From Actinopolyspora alba (GTDB lineage Bacteria; Actinomycetota; Actinomycetes; Mycobacteriales; Pseudonocardiaceae), in the NCBI RefSeq assembly GCF_900112765.1, contig NZ_FOMZ01000008.1, positions 1 to 64,000 of the forward strand: 64,000 bases of DNA, written 5' to 3'. Below, one piece after another: positions 1 through 7,453 of the stretch. A program made the position numbers and the translations under genes. The first letter of the stretch is position 1; each line of letters begins with the position of its first letter. Below the pieces are notes generated by a model that was given only the letters and a program-made list of their open reading frames with translations, had not been told where the DNA came from and did no database searches.

Positions 1-309
1 CGATTGCAGCGCGGCGGCCTTGAACATCAGCCCGATTTCTGTTCCCCCGCCTGCGAGGAATTCGTAGGCCCGCACATACGGGCTAAGCAGCTCCACACGA
101 TCCCCAGCAGCGAACCCCGAATCCGGAGGACTGTCCAACGTCACCCGGATCTCATCACCACCCCGGGACACCGTTCCCTGACCGTCAAGCGGCTTGACGA
201 TCAACCCCACTCGGAATTTCCCGCTCGTGCCCTGCCACGGAGGTTCTGACACCCACGTCAACAACCCATCAAAACGCACACTCTGCGTCTGCCCCGCTCG
301 CATCGTCAT
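1..309 (-). CDS. Hypothetical AICE-type protein, cut by the left window edge
   Basis: An open frame on the minus strand starts at ATG 309 and runs off the left edge, giving at least 103 codons. The start is supported by a GGAAGGAAGG stretch about 7 bases upstream, and a second ATG lies two codons in. The visible part begins MTMRAGQTQSVRFDG and has no cysteines, membrane segments or motif that I recognise. It reads like a small beta-rich cytoplasmic protein. The gene follows the SCO3933-like gene in the same direction, with a terminator between, which suggests one block of conjugative-element accessory genes. Function is unknown, and only the N-terminal part can be judged. Confidence 0.55.
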   Translation of the reverse strand, partial: MTMRAGQTQSVRFDGLLTWVSEPPWQGTSGKFRVGLIVKPLDGQGTVSRGGDEIRVTLDSPPDSGFAAGDRVELLSPYVRAYEFLAGGGTEIGLMFKAAALQS

Positions 310-345
310 CAGCACCCTTCCTTCCTATCGGGAAACCCTGAAAAC

Positions 346-372
346 CCCCGGCCACGCTCCATGCGGCCGGGG
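346..372. repeat. Inverted repeat between the two leftmost genes
   Basis: CCCCGGCC at 346-353 pairs with GGCCGGGG at 365-372 across an 11-base loop. No T-run follows on either strand. It could be a weak terminator or a structured leader of the gene starting at 309. Confidence 0.35.
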
Positions 373-484
373 ATCAACACCATTTCCCGACACACACAAT
401 GCGCCGGAAAAAGACACAACTCGGCTCCACTATGCAATTCTCAAACACCAGGAAAAAGCACACGCCGAACCACGACGCGAACAC

Positions 485-511
485 TCAAAAAGAACCCCGA
501 TAATGTCGGGG
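485..511 (-). terminator. Intrinsic terminator after the SCO3933-like gene
   Basis: Read on the minus strand, the stem CCCCGA/TCGGGG (495-500 with 506-511) has a five-base loop and is followed by TTCTTTTT. It lies 10 bases beyond the stop of the gene ending at 521. This is the clearest classical terminator in the window. Confidence 0.8.
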
Positions 512-520
512 GAAACCCGG

Positions 521-853
521 TCAGCCCGCCGGGGTGACACCCGCCGCGCGGAACGTGATCCCGGAAACCTTCTCGCCCTTGCCGTTGACGAAATCGAACG
601 GACTCACCCGAGCATCGACCAACTCCACCAACGAGCCTTCCTCCACCTCGCCGGGATCGGCATCCAGAGTCACCTTGATCTCCTCGCCCTTCTGCCCCTT
701 GGCCTTGGCGAACAGCGAGATGATGAACAACGGCAGATCCGTCTTCGCGTCCGTGACAACCTCGGTCATCCCGTCCCGCTCCCGCGTCTTCTGCATCGGC
801 TCCTCGGTCACCAGCAACTTGTACCCACCCAGATTCACCGGAATGTTCCGCAT
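521..853 (-). CDS. SCO3933-like small regulatory protein of integrative elements
   Basis: The protein has about 110 residues and begins MRNIPVNLGGYKLLVTEEP. Small proteins that open with a similar R-x-I-P-V-N stretch, followed by a beta-rich body, are regularly found in actinomycete integrative conjugative elements. They are annotated there as SCO3933-family regulatory proteins; their biochemical role is not established. I chose ATG 853 over GTG 862 because AAGGAAGG lies seven bases upstream of the ATG. A good terminator follows at 511-485. The divergent GntR gene begins 130 bp away. The family call rests on remembered similarity and should be confirmed by a profile search. Confidence 0.6.
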   Translation of the reverse strand: MRNIPVNLGGYKLLVTEEPMQKTRERDGMTEVVTDAKTDLPLFIISLFAKAKGQKGEEIKVTLDADPGEVEEGSLVELVDARVSPFDFVNGKGEKVSGITFRAAGVTPAG

Positions 854-897
854 GACAATCACCTTCCTTCGTTGTTGTTGGTTGCCACCTTACAGCA

Positions 898-910
898 CAT
901 GGCAGCCATG
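898..910. promoter_or_regulatory. Candidate operator in the divergent regulator promoter region
   Basis: CATGGCAGCCATG is a palindrome around a central A. Related pieces (ATGGCAG, CATGGCAGACA) recur up to 960. They sit between the SCO3933-like gene and the GntR gene, where an autoregulatory GntR site would be expected. A TACGCT hexamer at 971-976 leaves almost no 5' leader before ATG 983. Confidence 0.4.
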
Positions 911-982
911 TCAATGGCAGCCAGGTTTACGAGTGCAACTGAGCATGGCAGACAGGCAGACATGTCCTGTTACGCTGGGGAT

Positions 983-1795
983 ATGTCGCAACGAGACTGG
1001 CGTCCGCGCTACATCCAGGTCGCCGAAGAGCTGCGGGAGCAGATCCACGAGGGCCGGCTCTCGCCGGGTGAACCGCTGCACAGTGAGCCCGAAATCGCGG
1101 AAACCTACGGGCTGTCGCGGACGAGCGTGCGCAACGCGATCAAGCTGCTGCGGAATTGGGGACTGGTGACCGTCCAGAAGGGCAAGGGCACCTACGTGCG
1201 CCAGCCGCCGCAGCGGGTTAAGCGGGACGCCGACAGCCGGTATCAGTGGGAAAAGGATCGGGTGGTCAACCCGCAGGAGGACCGGGCGCGCGAGGGAGCG
1301 ACCGAGGCGGACACCGGGCTGCCGTTCGAGCGGCTGAGCTTCCACATCGCCTACGACACGACGCAGGCCGACGACGACCTCGCCACCGTGTTCGGCATCG
1401 CGCCGGACACGAAGCTGCTGCGCCGCACCTACGAAACGCGGGACACCGCGGACGGAACCTCGTTCCGGAGCGCGACCTCGTATCTGGTCTACGACACGGT
1501 TTCGGCCAACCCCGCGCTACTCGATGAGGCCAACGAGCCGTGGCCCGGAGGGACACAGCACCAGCTCTCGACCCTCGGAATCGAAATCGACCGCATCACC
1601 GATGAGGTCACCGCCCGGCTGCCCACACCGGAAGAGGCCCACCAGATGGGCATTGACGAAGGCGTCGTGGTGCTGTCCGTGCGCAAGATCTCCATCGACA
1701 CCACCGACACGGTCGCCGAGGTTTCCGACATCCTCATGTCGGCCGACCGAACCTTGCTCAGCTACACCACACACCTGAATCGGTGGGACCAATGA
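983..1795 (+). CDS. GntR/HutC-family transcriptional regulator with UTRA domain
   Basis: The protein is 270 residues. An N-terminal winged helix (about 5-75) carries the typical pattern PRYIQVAEELREQI, then AETYGLSRTSVRNAIKLL and GKGTYV. It is followed by an UTRA-like effector-binding domain (about 110-265). The frame is open far upstream, but homology begins at ATG 983, so I take that start. In actinomycete integrative elements GntR/KorSA-type regulators control excision and transfer genes. Its stop overlaps the start of the next gene (ATGA), which couples the regulator to a glycosyltransferase. The ligand is unknown. Confidence 0.85.
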   Translation: MSQRDWRPRYIQVAEELREQIHEGRLSPGEPLHSEPEIAETYGLSRTSVRNAIKLLRNWGLVTVQKGKGTYVRQPPQRVKRDADSRYQWEKDRVVNPQEDRAREGATEADTGLPFERLSFHIAYDTTQADDDLATVFGIAPDTKLLRRTYETRDTADGTSFRSATSYLVYDTVSANPALLDEANEPWPGGTQHQLSTLGIEIDRITDEVTARLPTPEEAHQMGIDEGVVVLSVRKISIDTTDTVAEVSDILMSADRTLLSYTTHLNRWDQ

Positions 1796-2538
1796 CGCGG
1801 CGCATATCGGTCATCACGCCCGTACACGGCCCGAGCGCGCACTATCTGCCCGAGGCGTACCGCTCGCTGATCGAGCAGGAGATGCCCGCCGAGTGGGACT
1901 GGGAATGGCTCGTCCAGGAAGACGGACACGAGGGAATCCTCGCCGACGTGCTGCCCGACGATCCCCGCATCAAACCCGACAGCGGACGCCAAGGCGGGGC
2001 CGGAATGGCCCGGACAATGGCGCTGTCCCGAGCAACCGGGGAACTGGTGAAGGTCCTCGACTCCGACGACCTACTCACCGAAGGAGCACTAGCCCGCGAC
2101 ATCGAGGCCTTGTCCTCCCCACACATCGACTGGAGCACCTCGCGGGTACTCGATCTACTCCCCGACGGCTCCACCGTGGGATTCGACCAGGACCCCGACG
2201 AAGGTGTCCTGTCCCGCGGATCAGTCCTCGAACACTGGCGCAGCCACAACCACCGCGCCCAAGTACACCCGGCGACCCTGTGCGTACGAACCACCGTGCT
2301 CGTCGCTCTGGGCGGATGGATGGCGCTACCAGCCTCCGAAGACACCGGATTGCTGCTCGCCCTCGACGCGGTGACCAACGGCTACTTCACCAGACAATGC
2401 GGACTGTTCTACCGCAAGTGGGAAGGCCAAACCACCAACCACGAGGCACACTCGCAGGGCTCCGAGCACGAGGCCCGCATGAACATCATCGAAGCCCGAG
2501 CCCAAGCACTCACCGACCTCTTCCCCGCACTCAGGTGA
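1792..2538 (+). CDS. Family 2 glycosyltransferase
   Basis: The protein is 248 residues and starts at ATG 1792, overlapping the upstream stop by the shared ATGA. The GT-A fold is visible: RRISVITPVHG at the N-terminus, the nucleotide-binding region with VQEDG, and the metal-binding stretch VKVLDSDDLLTEG (DxD-like) near residue 85. A later AL-GGW-ALPASEDTGLLL segment matches the acceptor-side ED motif of family 2 enzymes. No membrane segment is seen, so it should act in the cytoplasm on a sugar nucleotide. The donor and acceptor are unknown. Translational coupling to a GntR regulator suggests a self-regulated element-borne surface or metabolite modification function. Confidence 0.8.
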   Translation: MTRRISVITPVHGPSAHYLPEAYRSLIEQEMPAEWDWEWLVQEDGHEGILADVLPDDPRIKPDSGRQGGAGMARTMALSRATGELVKVLDSDDLLTEGALARDIEALSSPHIDWSTSRVLDLLPDGSTVGFDQDPDEGVLSRGSVLEHWRSHNHRAQVHPATLCVRTTVLVALGGWMALPASEDTGLLLALDAVTNGYFTRQCGLFYRKWEGQTTNHEAHSQGSEHEARMNIIEARAQALTDLFPALR

Positions 2539-2589
2539 ACCAGCACCAACCCAGTGTGCGTGTGTGTAGAGTTTCTTTTCTTCATCAAG

Positions 2590-2611
2590 GGCGGCCCCTG
2601 CCGGGGCCGCC
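2590..2611 (+). terminator. Strong hairpin after the glycosyltransferase gene
   Basis: GGCGGCCCC (2590-2598) and GGGGCCGCC (2603-2611) form a nine-base-pair stem with a TGCC loop, 52 bases after the stop. There is no T-run, as is common for actinomycete terminators. The rest of 2612-2935 is GC-rich with no convincing gene. Confidence 0.5.
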
Positions 2612-2984
2612 TGCCTACTTGCCCAGTGCGTCCGGGGGAGAGCCGCCCGCCCGCTTGTCTGGTGCGGTCGGCCAGGCCGACGCCGGGCGTGCGGGCAAGC
2701 CCGGTCCCGGCGCCGGCGGCCGACCGCGAGCGGTGGGCGGGCGGCATCCCCGGACGCGGAGCGGAAGGCAGGCGACCCAGGCGGCAGGGACCGCCGAAGG
2801 AAGCTCACCGCACGCGCACCGGTACGGCTTGGCACCGTGGCCGGTTGGGCACCTGTTCCCGCGAAGTGTGGTCCCGCTGCGTACGCCCTCACTTTGGCCC
2901 CTTACGTTGTTTACGCAAGCGCACCATCCGACGAGGTAAACTAGATGGTCTCATTATTGCAGTTAAATTTACTTGGCAAAAATT

Positions 2985-3701
2985 TCACTCATTATCACAA
3001 TTAAACTCCCCTTCGAGTAGCGCATTGTGACAGCTGCGACCAAAATCGGTAACCTTCCATGAGTGACCAAAGCTAAGCCCGCCCGGACTTTCATCGGTAA
3101 TCAAACCATGAGTACTCAACCGCGCCACTACCGAATCAACTACATTATTCAAGGTAGGATCAATTTCGGTTAGCGCTGCCACGCCACCGTTCTTAGCGTC
3201 AGCGCTACGCTTGACCCATGCTTTATTGTCACCGGACATCAAAGCCAATGCGCGAATATCGATAACTTCGACACCCGCCAGAGTTGTAGCTATTCTGTAT
3301 TGTTCGTCTATTTGTGAATCGTTAAGCACTCCGCGCGCCAAGGCTCGCCCGAGGGCGTTAATTTTCTTTTTTTCTTCAGCAACAGAAGCCGCCTGTAGCG
3401 CACGGGCTATCAACTCAATTTTTCGATCATCTTCCAGGGCGCTTTCCAATATTACTTCAAAGGTACAGTTTCCTTCGGAGCAAGCAATTTCTCCCGCTTG
3501 GTCTATTTTCGCTTTCCTTCGATCAACAACAGCACGAATGCTGTAGGAAGCTTCTTCAAACAATGGCCCCGAGGCATTTCCAACGACTGAAGCAAGCTCA
3601 GGACTGATGAGCAGTCCTGTAAGGATGCCAGTTGTAGCACCTACCCCGCCGCCTGTTACCTTGTCGAAAGCTCGCCATCCGCGTCGATCTAGTTCGCTCA
3701 T
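2985..3701 (-). CDS. Unrecognised low-GC protein with C-terminal winged-helix-like end
   Basis: The protein is about 238 residues from ATG 3701 (an upstream ATG at 3722 is possible; neither has a strong ribosome site). It opens MSELDRRGWRAFDKVTGGG and has a glycine-rich, membrane-leaning segment (GVGATTGILTGLLI) near residues 16-33. A helical middle follows, then a C-terminal portion (about 185-225, ARLSTHGLITD...SWKVTDFGRSCHNAL) that reads like a small winged helix. Base composition drops sharply compared with both flanks and codons ending in A or T are common, pointing to recent transfer. It stands alone between an AICE remnant and an att site. It may be cargo such as a defence gene, but no function can be assigned. 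Confidence 0.6.
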   Translation of the reverse strand: MSELDRRGWRAFDKVTGGGVGATTGILTGLLISPELASVVGNASGPLFEEASYSIRAVVDRRKAKIDQAGEIACSEGNCTFEVILESALEDDRKIELIARALQAASVAEEKKKINALGRALARGVLNDSQIDEQYRIATTLAGVEVIDIRALALMSGDNKAWVKRSADAKNGGVAALTEIDPTLNNVVDSVVARLSTHGLITDESPGGLSFGHSWKVTDFGRSCHNALLEGEFNCDNE

Positions 3702-4198
3702 GGCGCATATCTTACGGGGCATGTCATCTGGTCAACTAACTTGTTATATAATCGAGCGCAGATGACCTGACTGCAGCTGCAAGTGTCTAGTGGCTGAGTG
3801 TCGGATTAGTGAAGGAACTGGAGCGGTTCTCGGTCAGTGGCCGTGCTTTCTGCCCGGAGTAGAGATCAAGCTGCCAGTCAGCCCCAAGATCATGAGTGCA
3901 CTTTACGTGTACGAAACGATGACAGACAACGACTGACACCCACCCACAACGGATATGCTGATCGATGTTCCGTCACAGCGCACGCCAGTGATTGAGCATC
4001 GCCGGCAGCGGATGACAGCGATGGATCATTACTCCACGGGTTGAGGGTGTGACCCCCTCAAAGCGCCCCCACTTTACCCCCACAAATCAACGACAAACGT
4101 CCACTGCTACCGCCATGTAACAAGTCCCCGCCTACGCGCTCCGCCCCAGCGCACGCCAAGGACTGACCGACGGTGACAGATGATGCGAAGCCTCATCC

Positions 4199-4240
4199 CA
4201 TAAAGCGGGTGTCGCAGGTTCGAATCCTGCCGAGGGCGCC
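4199..4240 (+). repeat. att core: 3' part of a tRNA gene (CAT anticodon side)
   Basis: The stretch starts at CATAAAGCGGG and continues with a perfect T-arm, GCAGG-TTCGAAT-CCTGC, and the acceptor 3' strand CGAGGGC. The 5' half of the tRNA is absent: the sequence left of CAT does not complete the anticodon stem. Integrases of actinomycete elements recombine in this part of tRNA genes, so I read this as an att site left by integration. The CAT anticodon suggests a methionine-type tRNA. The integrase gene begins 92 bp downstream. A diverged copy lies at 10681-10719. Confidence 0.75.
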
Positions 4241-4331
4241 CAGTTTGACCAGCGAAAACGACTTTTCGAGGTCGAGAGTTCGAAGTTCGTGGGCATGGTT
4301 GTGGGCATAAATTGCCCTGGACTTGATGTTC

Positions 4332-5738
4332 ATGGCGACTCGTAAGCGCCGCTCGCGCGGCAACATCGAGGAACGTGGCGACGGCTTCCGCGTCCGGGTC
4401 TATGCCGGTGTCGGTCCGCTGACGGGCAAGCAGCACTACCTCAAGGAGACCCACGGCAGCTACCGCGAGGCCGAGAAGGCGCTGACCCGGCTGCAGAACC
4501 AGGTCGACGAGAAGCGGCACCCGCGCAGCAACGTCACGGTCTCGCAGGTGCTGGAGCAGTGGCTGGAGGTCGCGCGGCACGAGGACAGCACCCGCGAGCG
4601 CTGCCAGGACCTGATCCGGCTCTACATCGAACCGACCTTCGGCGCCACGGCCGCGGCGAAGATCGACGCCGAACTGCTGGAGCGCTGCTACGCCCGGCTG
4701 CGGGACTGCAAGGACCTGTGCGGCGGGAAACACGCGAAAGACCACGAGTGCACCCCGCTGGCGGCGAACACTGTGCGCAAGATTCACTTCATCTTCCGCT
4801 CCGCCTTCGACCGGGCGGTGCGCTGGCGCTACCTCTCGGTCAACCAGGCCGAAATCGCCCAGCCGCCGTCGTTCGAACGCAGCGAACCCGATCCGCCGTC
4901 GGCCGCCGAGGCCGCGAGTCTGCTGCGGGAGACGTCGGAGGATCCACAGTGGTGTCTGCTGCTGTGGCTGACCATGGTCACCGGGTGCCGCAGGGGTGAG
5001 CTGTGCGCGCTGCGGTGGGGCGATGTGGACCTCGCGGCAGGGATGCTGTCCATCGAGCGCAGCTACTCCAAGACGCGCGAACGTGCCCGGGAGAAGAGCA
5101 CCAAGACGCGGCAGCGCCGCCGCATCGCGCTGGACACCCACACCGTCGAGCTGCTGCGGGACCACCGCGAGCAGGCGCGGTCGAACTGCGCCGCCCTCGG
5201 CACGGGTTTCGACGACAACGCGTTCGTCTTCAGCATCGAACCCGACGGGTCCGCTCCGCTGCTGCCCCGCAGCGTCAGCCAGCGCTACCGGCGCCTGGCC
5301 CAACGCCTCGAACTGCGCAGCACCCGGCTGCACGCGCTACGGCACTACTCCGCGACCGAGTTGCTGGCCAACGGCACCGACCTGCGCACCGTGGCGGGCC
5401 GTCTCGGCCACGTCGACGGCGGCGTGACCACGCTGAACACCTACGCCGGCTGGGTCACCGAAGCCGACCGCAAAGCGGCCAACACCATCGCCGACACCGT
5501 CCCCAGACCCGAGCCCGCCAGCCGCCGGCCCCGCAGCCCCTACGAACACCTCGCCGCCGAACTCCGCGACGCCATCACCAACGGCACCTACTCCCCCGGC
5601 GACGAACTCCCCACCGTCACCGACCTCGCCGCCACCCATGGCCTCTCCACCGGCACCGTGCAGCGAGCGATCACGCTGCTCCGACAGGAAGGACTCATCG
5701 ACGTCGCCCGGGGTAAACGGGCGAAGGTCGTGCATTGA
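4332..5738 (+). CDS. int: Tyrosine recombinase (integrase) with fused C-terminal GntR DNA-binding domain
   Basis: The protein is 468 residues. An arm-binding N-terminus (GDGFRVRVYAG) is followed by a SAM-like core-binding domain (about 60-175) and the catalytic domain. Catalytic landmarks are R in TGCRRGELCALRW, the H-x-x-R motif in LHALRHYSATELL, the second H in GRLGHVDGG, and the nucleophile Y in LNTYAGW. After the recombinase ends near residue 395, about 70 residues form a GntR winged helix (YEHLAAELRDAITNG, then LPTVTDLAATHGLSTGTVQRAI). That fusion is unusual. It could add operator or att recognition, or autorepression. The start is ATG 4332; TTG 4323 and ATG 4326 are in frame. The gene sits next to the att core at 4199-4240 and reads away from it. 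Confidence 0.9.
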   Translation: MATRKRRSRGNIEERGDGFRVRVYAGVGPLTGKQHYLKETHGSYREAEKALTRLQNQVDEKRHPRSNVTVSQVLEQWLEVARHEDSTRERCQDLIRLYIEPTFGATAAAKIDAELLERCYARLRDCKDLCGGKHAKDHECTPLAANTVRKIHFIFRSAFDRAVRWRYLSVNQAEIAQPPSFERSEPDPPSAAEAASLLRETSEDPQWCLLLWLTMVTGCRRGELCALRWGDVDLAAGMLSIERSYSKTRERAREKSTKTRQRRRIALDTHTVELLRDHREQARSNCAALGTGFDDNAFVFSIEPDGSAPLLPRSVSQRYRRLAQRLELRSTRLHALRHYSATELLANGTDLRTVAGRLGHVDGGVTTLNTYAGWVTEADRKAANTIADTVPRPEPASRRPRSPYEHLAAELRDAITNGTYSPGDELPTVTDLAATHGLSTGTVQRAITLLRQEGLIDVARGKRAKVVH

Positions 5739-5954
5739 ACCTGAGCCAATTCCCGCAAAGGAAGAACAGCATACTACCACTGAGTAACTGACGGCTCACA
5801 GCTCCACCCTAAGAAACATCAACAACTTTCGAGAGTTCGTATGCTAGTTCCTGATGTTGCAAACCATAAGCTGTCGTTCTGCTCCATAAGCCACAAGATT
5901 GTCGTACCTATGTGACATCCTGACGACCAGTTGGACTACTTGCAGGGAGGCATC

Positions 5955-6485
5955 ATGCTAGCGAAACCGTTACTCTTCTTGTCTTCCTATAGCCCACTCT
6001 TCGCCCTGCTTGCTCTTAGATTCCAGCCAATATGGCTGATTATTACATGCATAGTGCTAGCACTCGTGGGGATGATCTCATTGGGACTGCTTTTTCGGCT
6101 TGATGCTCGAGCATCAAGAGGGATGCACACATTAGAGGACGCAAAACCAGCAGGCGCAGAAGCAGGGGCGTACGTAGGCACGTACTTGTTACCTTTCGTG
6201 ACAGTCTCCACTCCTTCAATTCGTGATGCAGCAGCGTATGCCGTTTTTATAGTTATTGCTGCAACTATACATCTCCGCTCTTCGATCATCCAGATCAACC
6301 CATTGCTCTACCTGATAGGATACAAGGTAATTTCTATCGTTGACACCAACGAACTGGGGGCGTATGTAGTAACAAGACAATCATTAAGAAAAGGTGACAC
6401 AATCGAGGCAACCCGCTTCGGAAACAATGTTCTCATTAATCGCCCAAACCGAACAGCAAGCCATAATAATAATCTCAACAACTAA
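5955..6485 (+). CDS. kwaA: Kiwa anti-phage membrane protein KwaA
   Basis: The protein is 176 residues and starts at ATG 5955 behind GGGAGG. Four hydrophobic segments are seen (about 5-22, 26-47, 70-90, 92-112). A central YLLPFVTV and a conserved-looking IQINPLLYLIGYKV stretch follow, then a short cytoplasmic tail with RKGDTI. The size, topology and the INPLL-GY segment fit KwaA of the two-gene Kiwa defence system, in which KwaA is the membrane partner and KwaB (DUF4868) the DNA-associated partner. The next gene, 12 bp downstream, encodes a DUF4868-like protein, which strongly supports the call. The gene is AT-rich against its high-GC surroundings, so it was probably acquired by transfer. Confidence 0.8.
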   Translation: MLAKPLLFLSSYSPLFALLALRFQPIWLIITCIVLALVGMISLGLLFRLDARASRGMHTLEDAKPAGAEAGAYVGTYLLPFVTVSTPSIRDAAAYAVFIVIAATIHLRSSIIQINPLLYLIGYKVISIVDTNELGAYVVTRQSLRKGDTIEATRFGNNVLINRPNRTASHNNNLNN

Positions 6486-6497
6486 AAGGCCCCATTG

Positions 6498-7402
6498 ATG
6501 ATAACTTACTCCGAAATATTCGACCACGGATACACGGCCACACTTACTGTGGCTTGGAGATCCGGCAAGTCCGCGCATGGAAGGATGGTCAAAGCTGGCG
6601 GAGAAGTAATAGGACAGCTTTGCGAGTATGCAAAAACTTCCCTAAAAAAGACGCATGTACATAAAGAACCAGCTGAATACGACCCGAATGACGAGATGGA
6701 TGAAGAAACTTCGTGGCTACATGCAAAACATGACGAATTACTCGACACAGCTTTGCTTGATCAAATCACCAAAGGGGCCTCGCTTGAACAAATCTCCTCA
6801 AGCGAACTTAAAAAAAGCAGCTCACACTCTATGCACTACACTTGGCGGTATCCCCAGAGGTATCCGCAATATTCATCCGCAAGGGCAGTCCGATAAGACT
6901 CGCAACCAAAGGACTGGTTGCAGCTTTCGACGAAACCTTAACAAAAATAGAAAACCCAATACTTTCTTTTGATGAATTTTTCGATTTAATAATTCTTGGC
7001 GACGATGTGGCAATTTTGAATCAGAAAAATTTCGAAGATCTATTCAAAGATAGCGAGGCGGTTCTTTCAAGCGCCGGAGAGTGGGCTGACCAACTAAGCA
7101 GTGAGCTTCCAATACCCGTAGATCATCCTAGCTACCTAGCAGAACGCCTGAGAAAAAATAGGAACATGAGGCGCAGAGTTCTCAATATTCTCAATTCAGG
7201 TTACCTTCCAGAGCTAACAATAGAAAAGCTACGAGAAAAGATGAAGGAAAAAGATCTAGATTCGGATAAATTAATACAGAATGACGCACTTGTATTCAAC
7301 AAAGAAACCGAAAAGGATATAATTCTTCTTCTAAACGAAGATCTATGGAAAGGCGATTTTTCTGGAGAAAGATACTCAGCCACAAAGAAATCTAAACGCT
7401 AG
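6498..7402 (+). pseudogene. kwaB: Kiwa protein KwaB (DUF4868), split by a frameshift in a run of seven A
   Basis: Two overlapping frames encode the two parts of one KwaB-like protein. The first starts at ATG 6498 (AAAGG upstream) and covers about 107 residues. The second continues in the -1 frame, passing through LTLYALHLAV to the stop at 7402. The switch point is an A7 tract at 6810-6816. An eighth A would restore one protein of about 301 residues, close to the usual KwaB length of about 315. The C-terminal part has DUF4868 hallmarks: FDLIILGDDVAILNQKNFEDLF, and near the end LLLNEDLWKGDFSGERY. It may be a decayed gene, a sequencing error, a phase-variable tract, or a product made by ribosomal slippage on the A-run. 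It lies 12 bp after kwaA and shares its low GC. Confidence 0.75.
6810..6816 (+). other. A7 homopolymer at the kwaB frame junction
   Basis: CTT-AAA-AAA-AGC in the first frame. The second frame reads TAA-AAA-AAG, so its stop lies immediately upstream and any switch must happen in this tract. P-site slippage of AAA to AAA by one base would enter the downstream frame at AAG. Confidence 0.7.
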
Positions 7403-7453
7403 ATAAAGAAAAATTACCAATCTACCGTGATGCTGTAGCCTATAGTTATCAAC

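Noticed and set aside
194-982. Long open frame upstream of the GntR gene as an N-terminal extension
   Set aside because: It overlaps the SCO3933-like gene on the other strand, has no homology to GntR proteins, and a plausible promoter lies at 950-983.
2554-3030. GC-rich open frame after the glycosyltransferase gene
   Set aside because: Low-complexity Pro/Arg/Gly translation, no ribosome site, and it runs across the sharp drop in GC at about 2935.
4107-5333. Minus-strand open frame of about 400 codons over the integrase gene
   Set aside because: Mirror of a well-supported integrase. High-GC codon bias leaves the opposite strand open.
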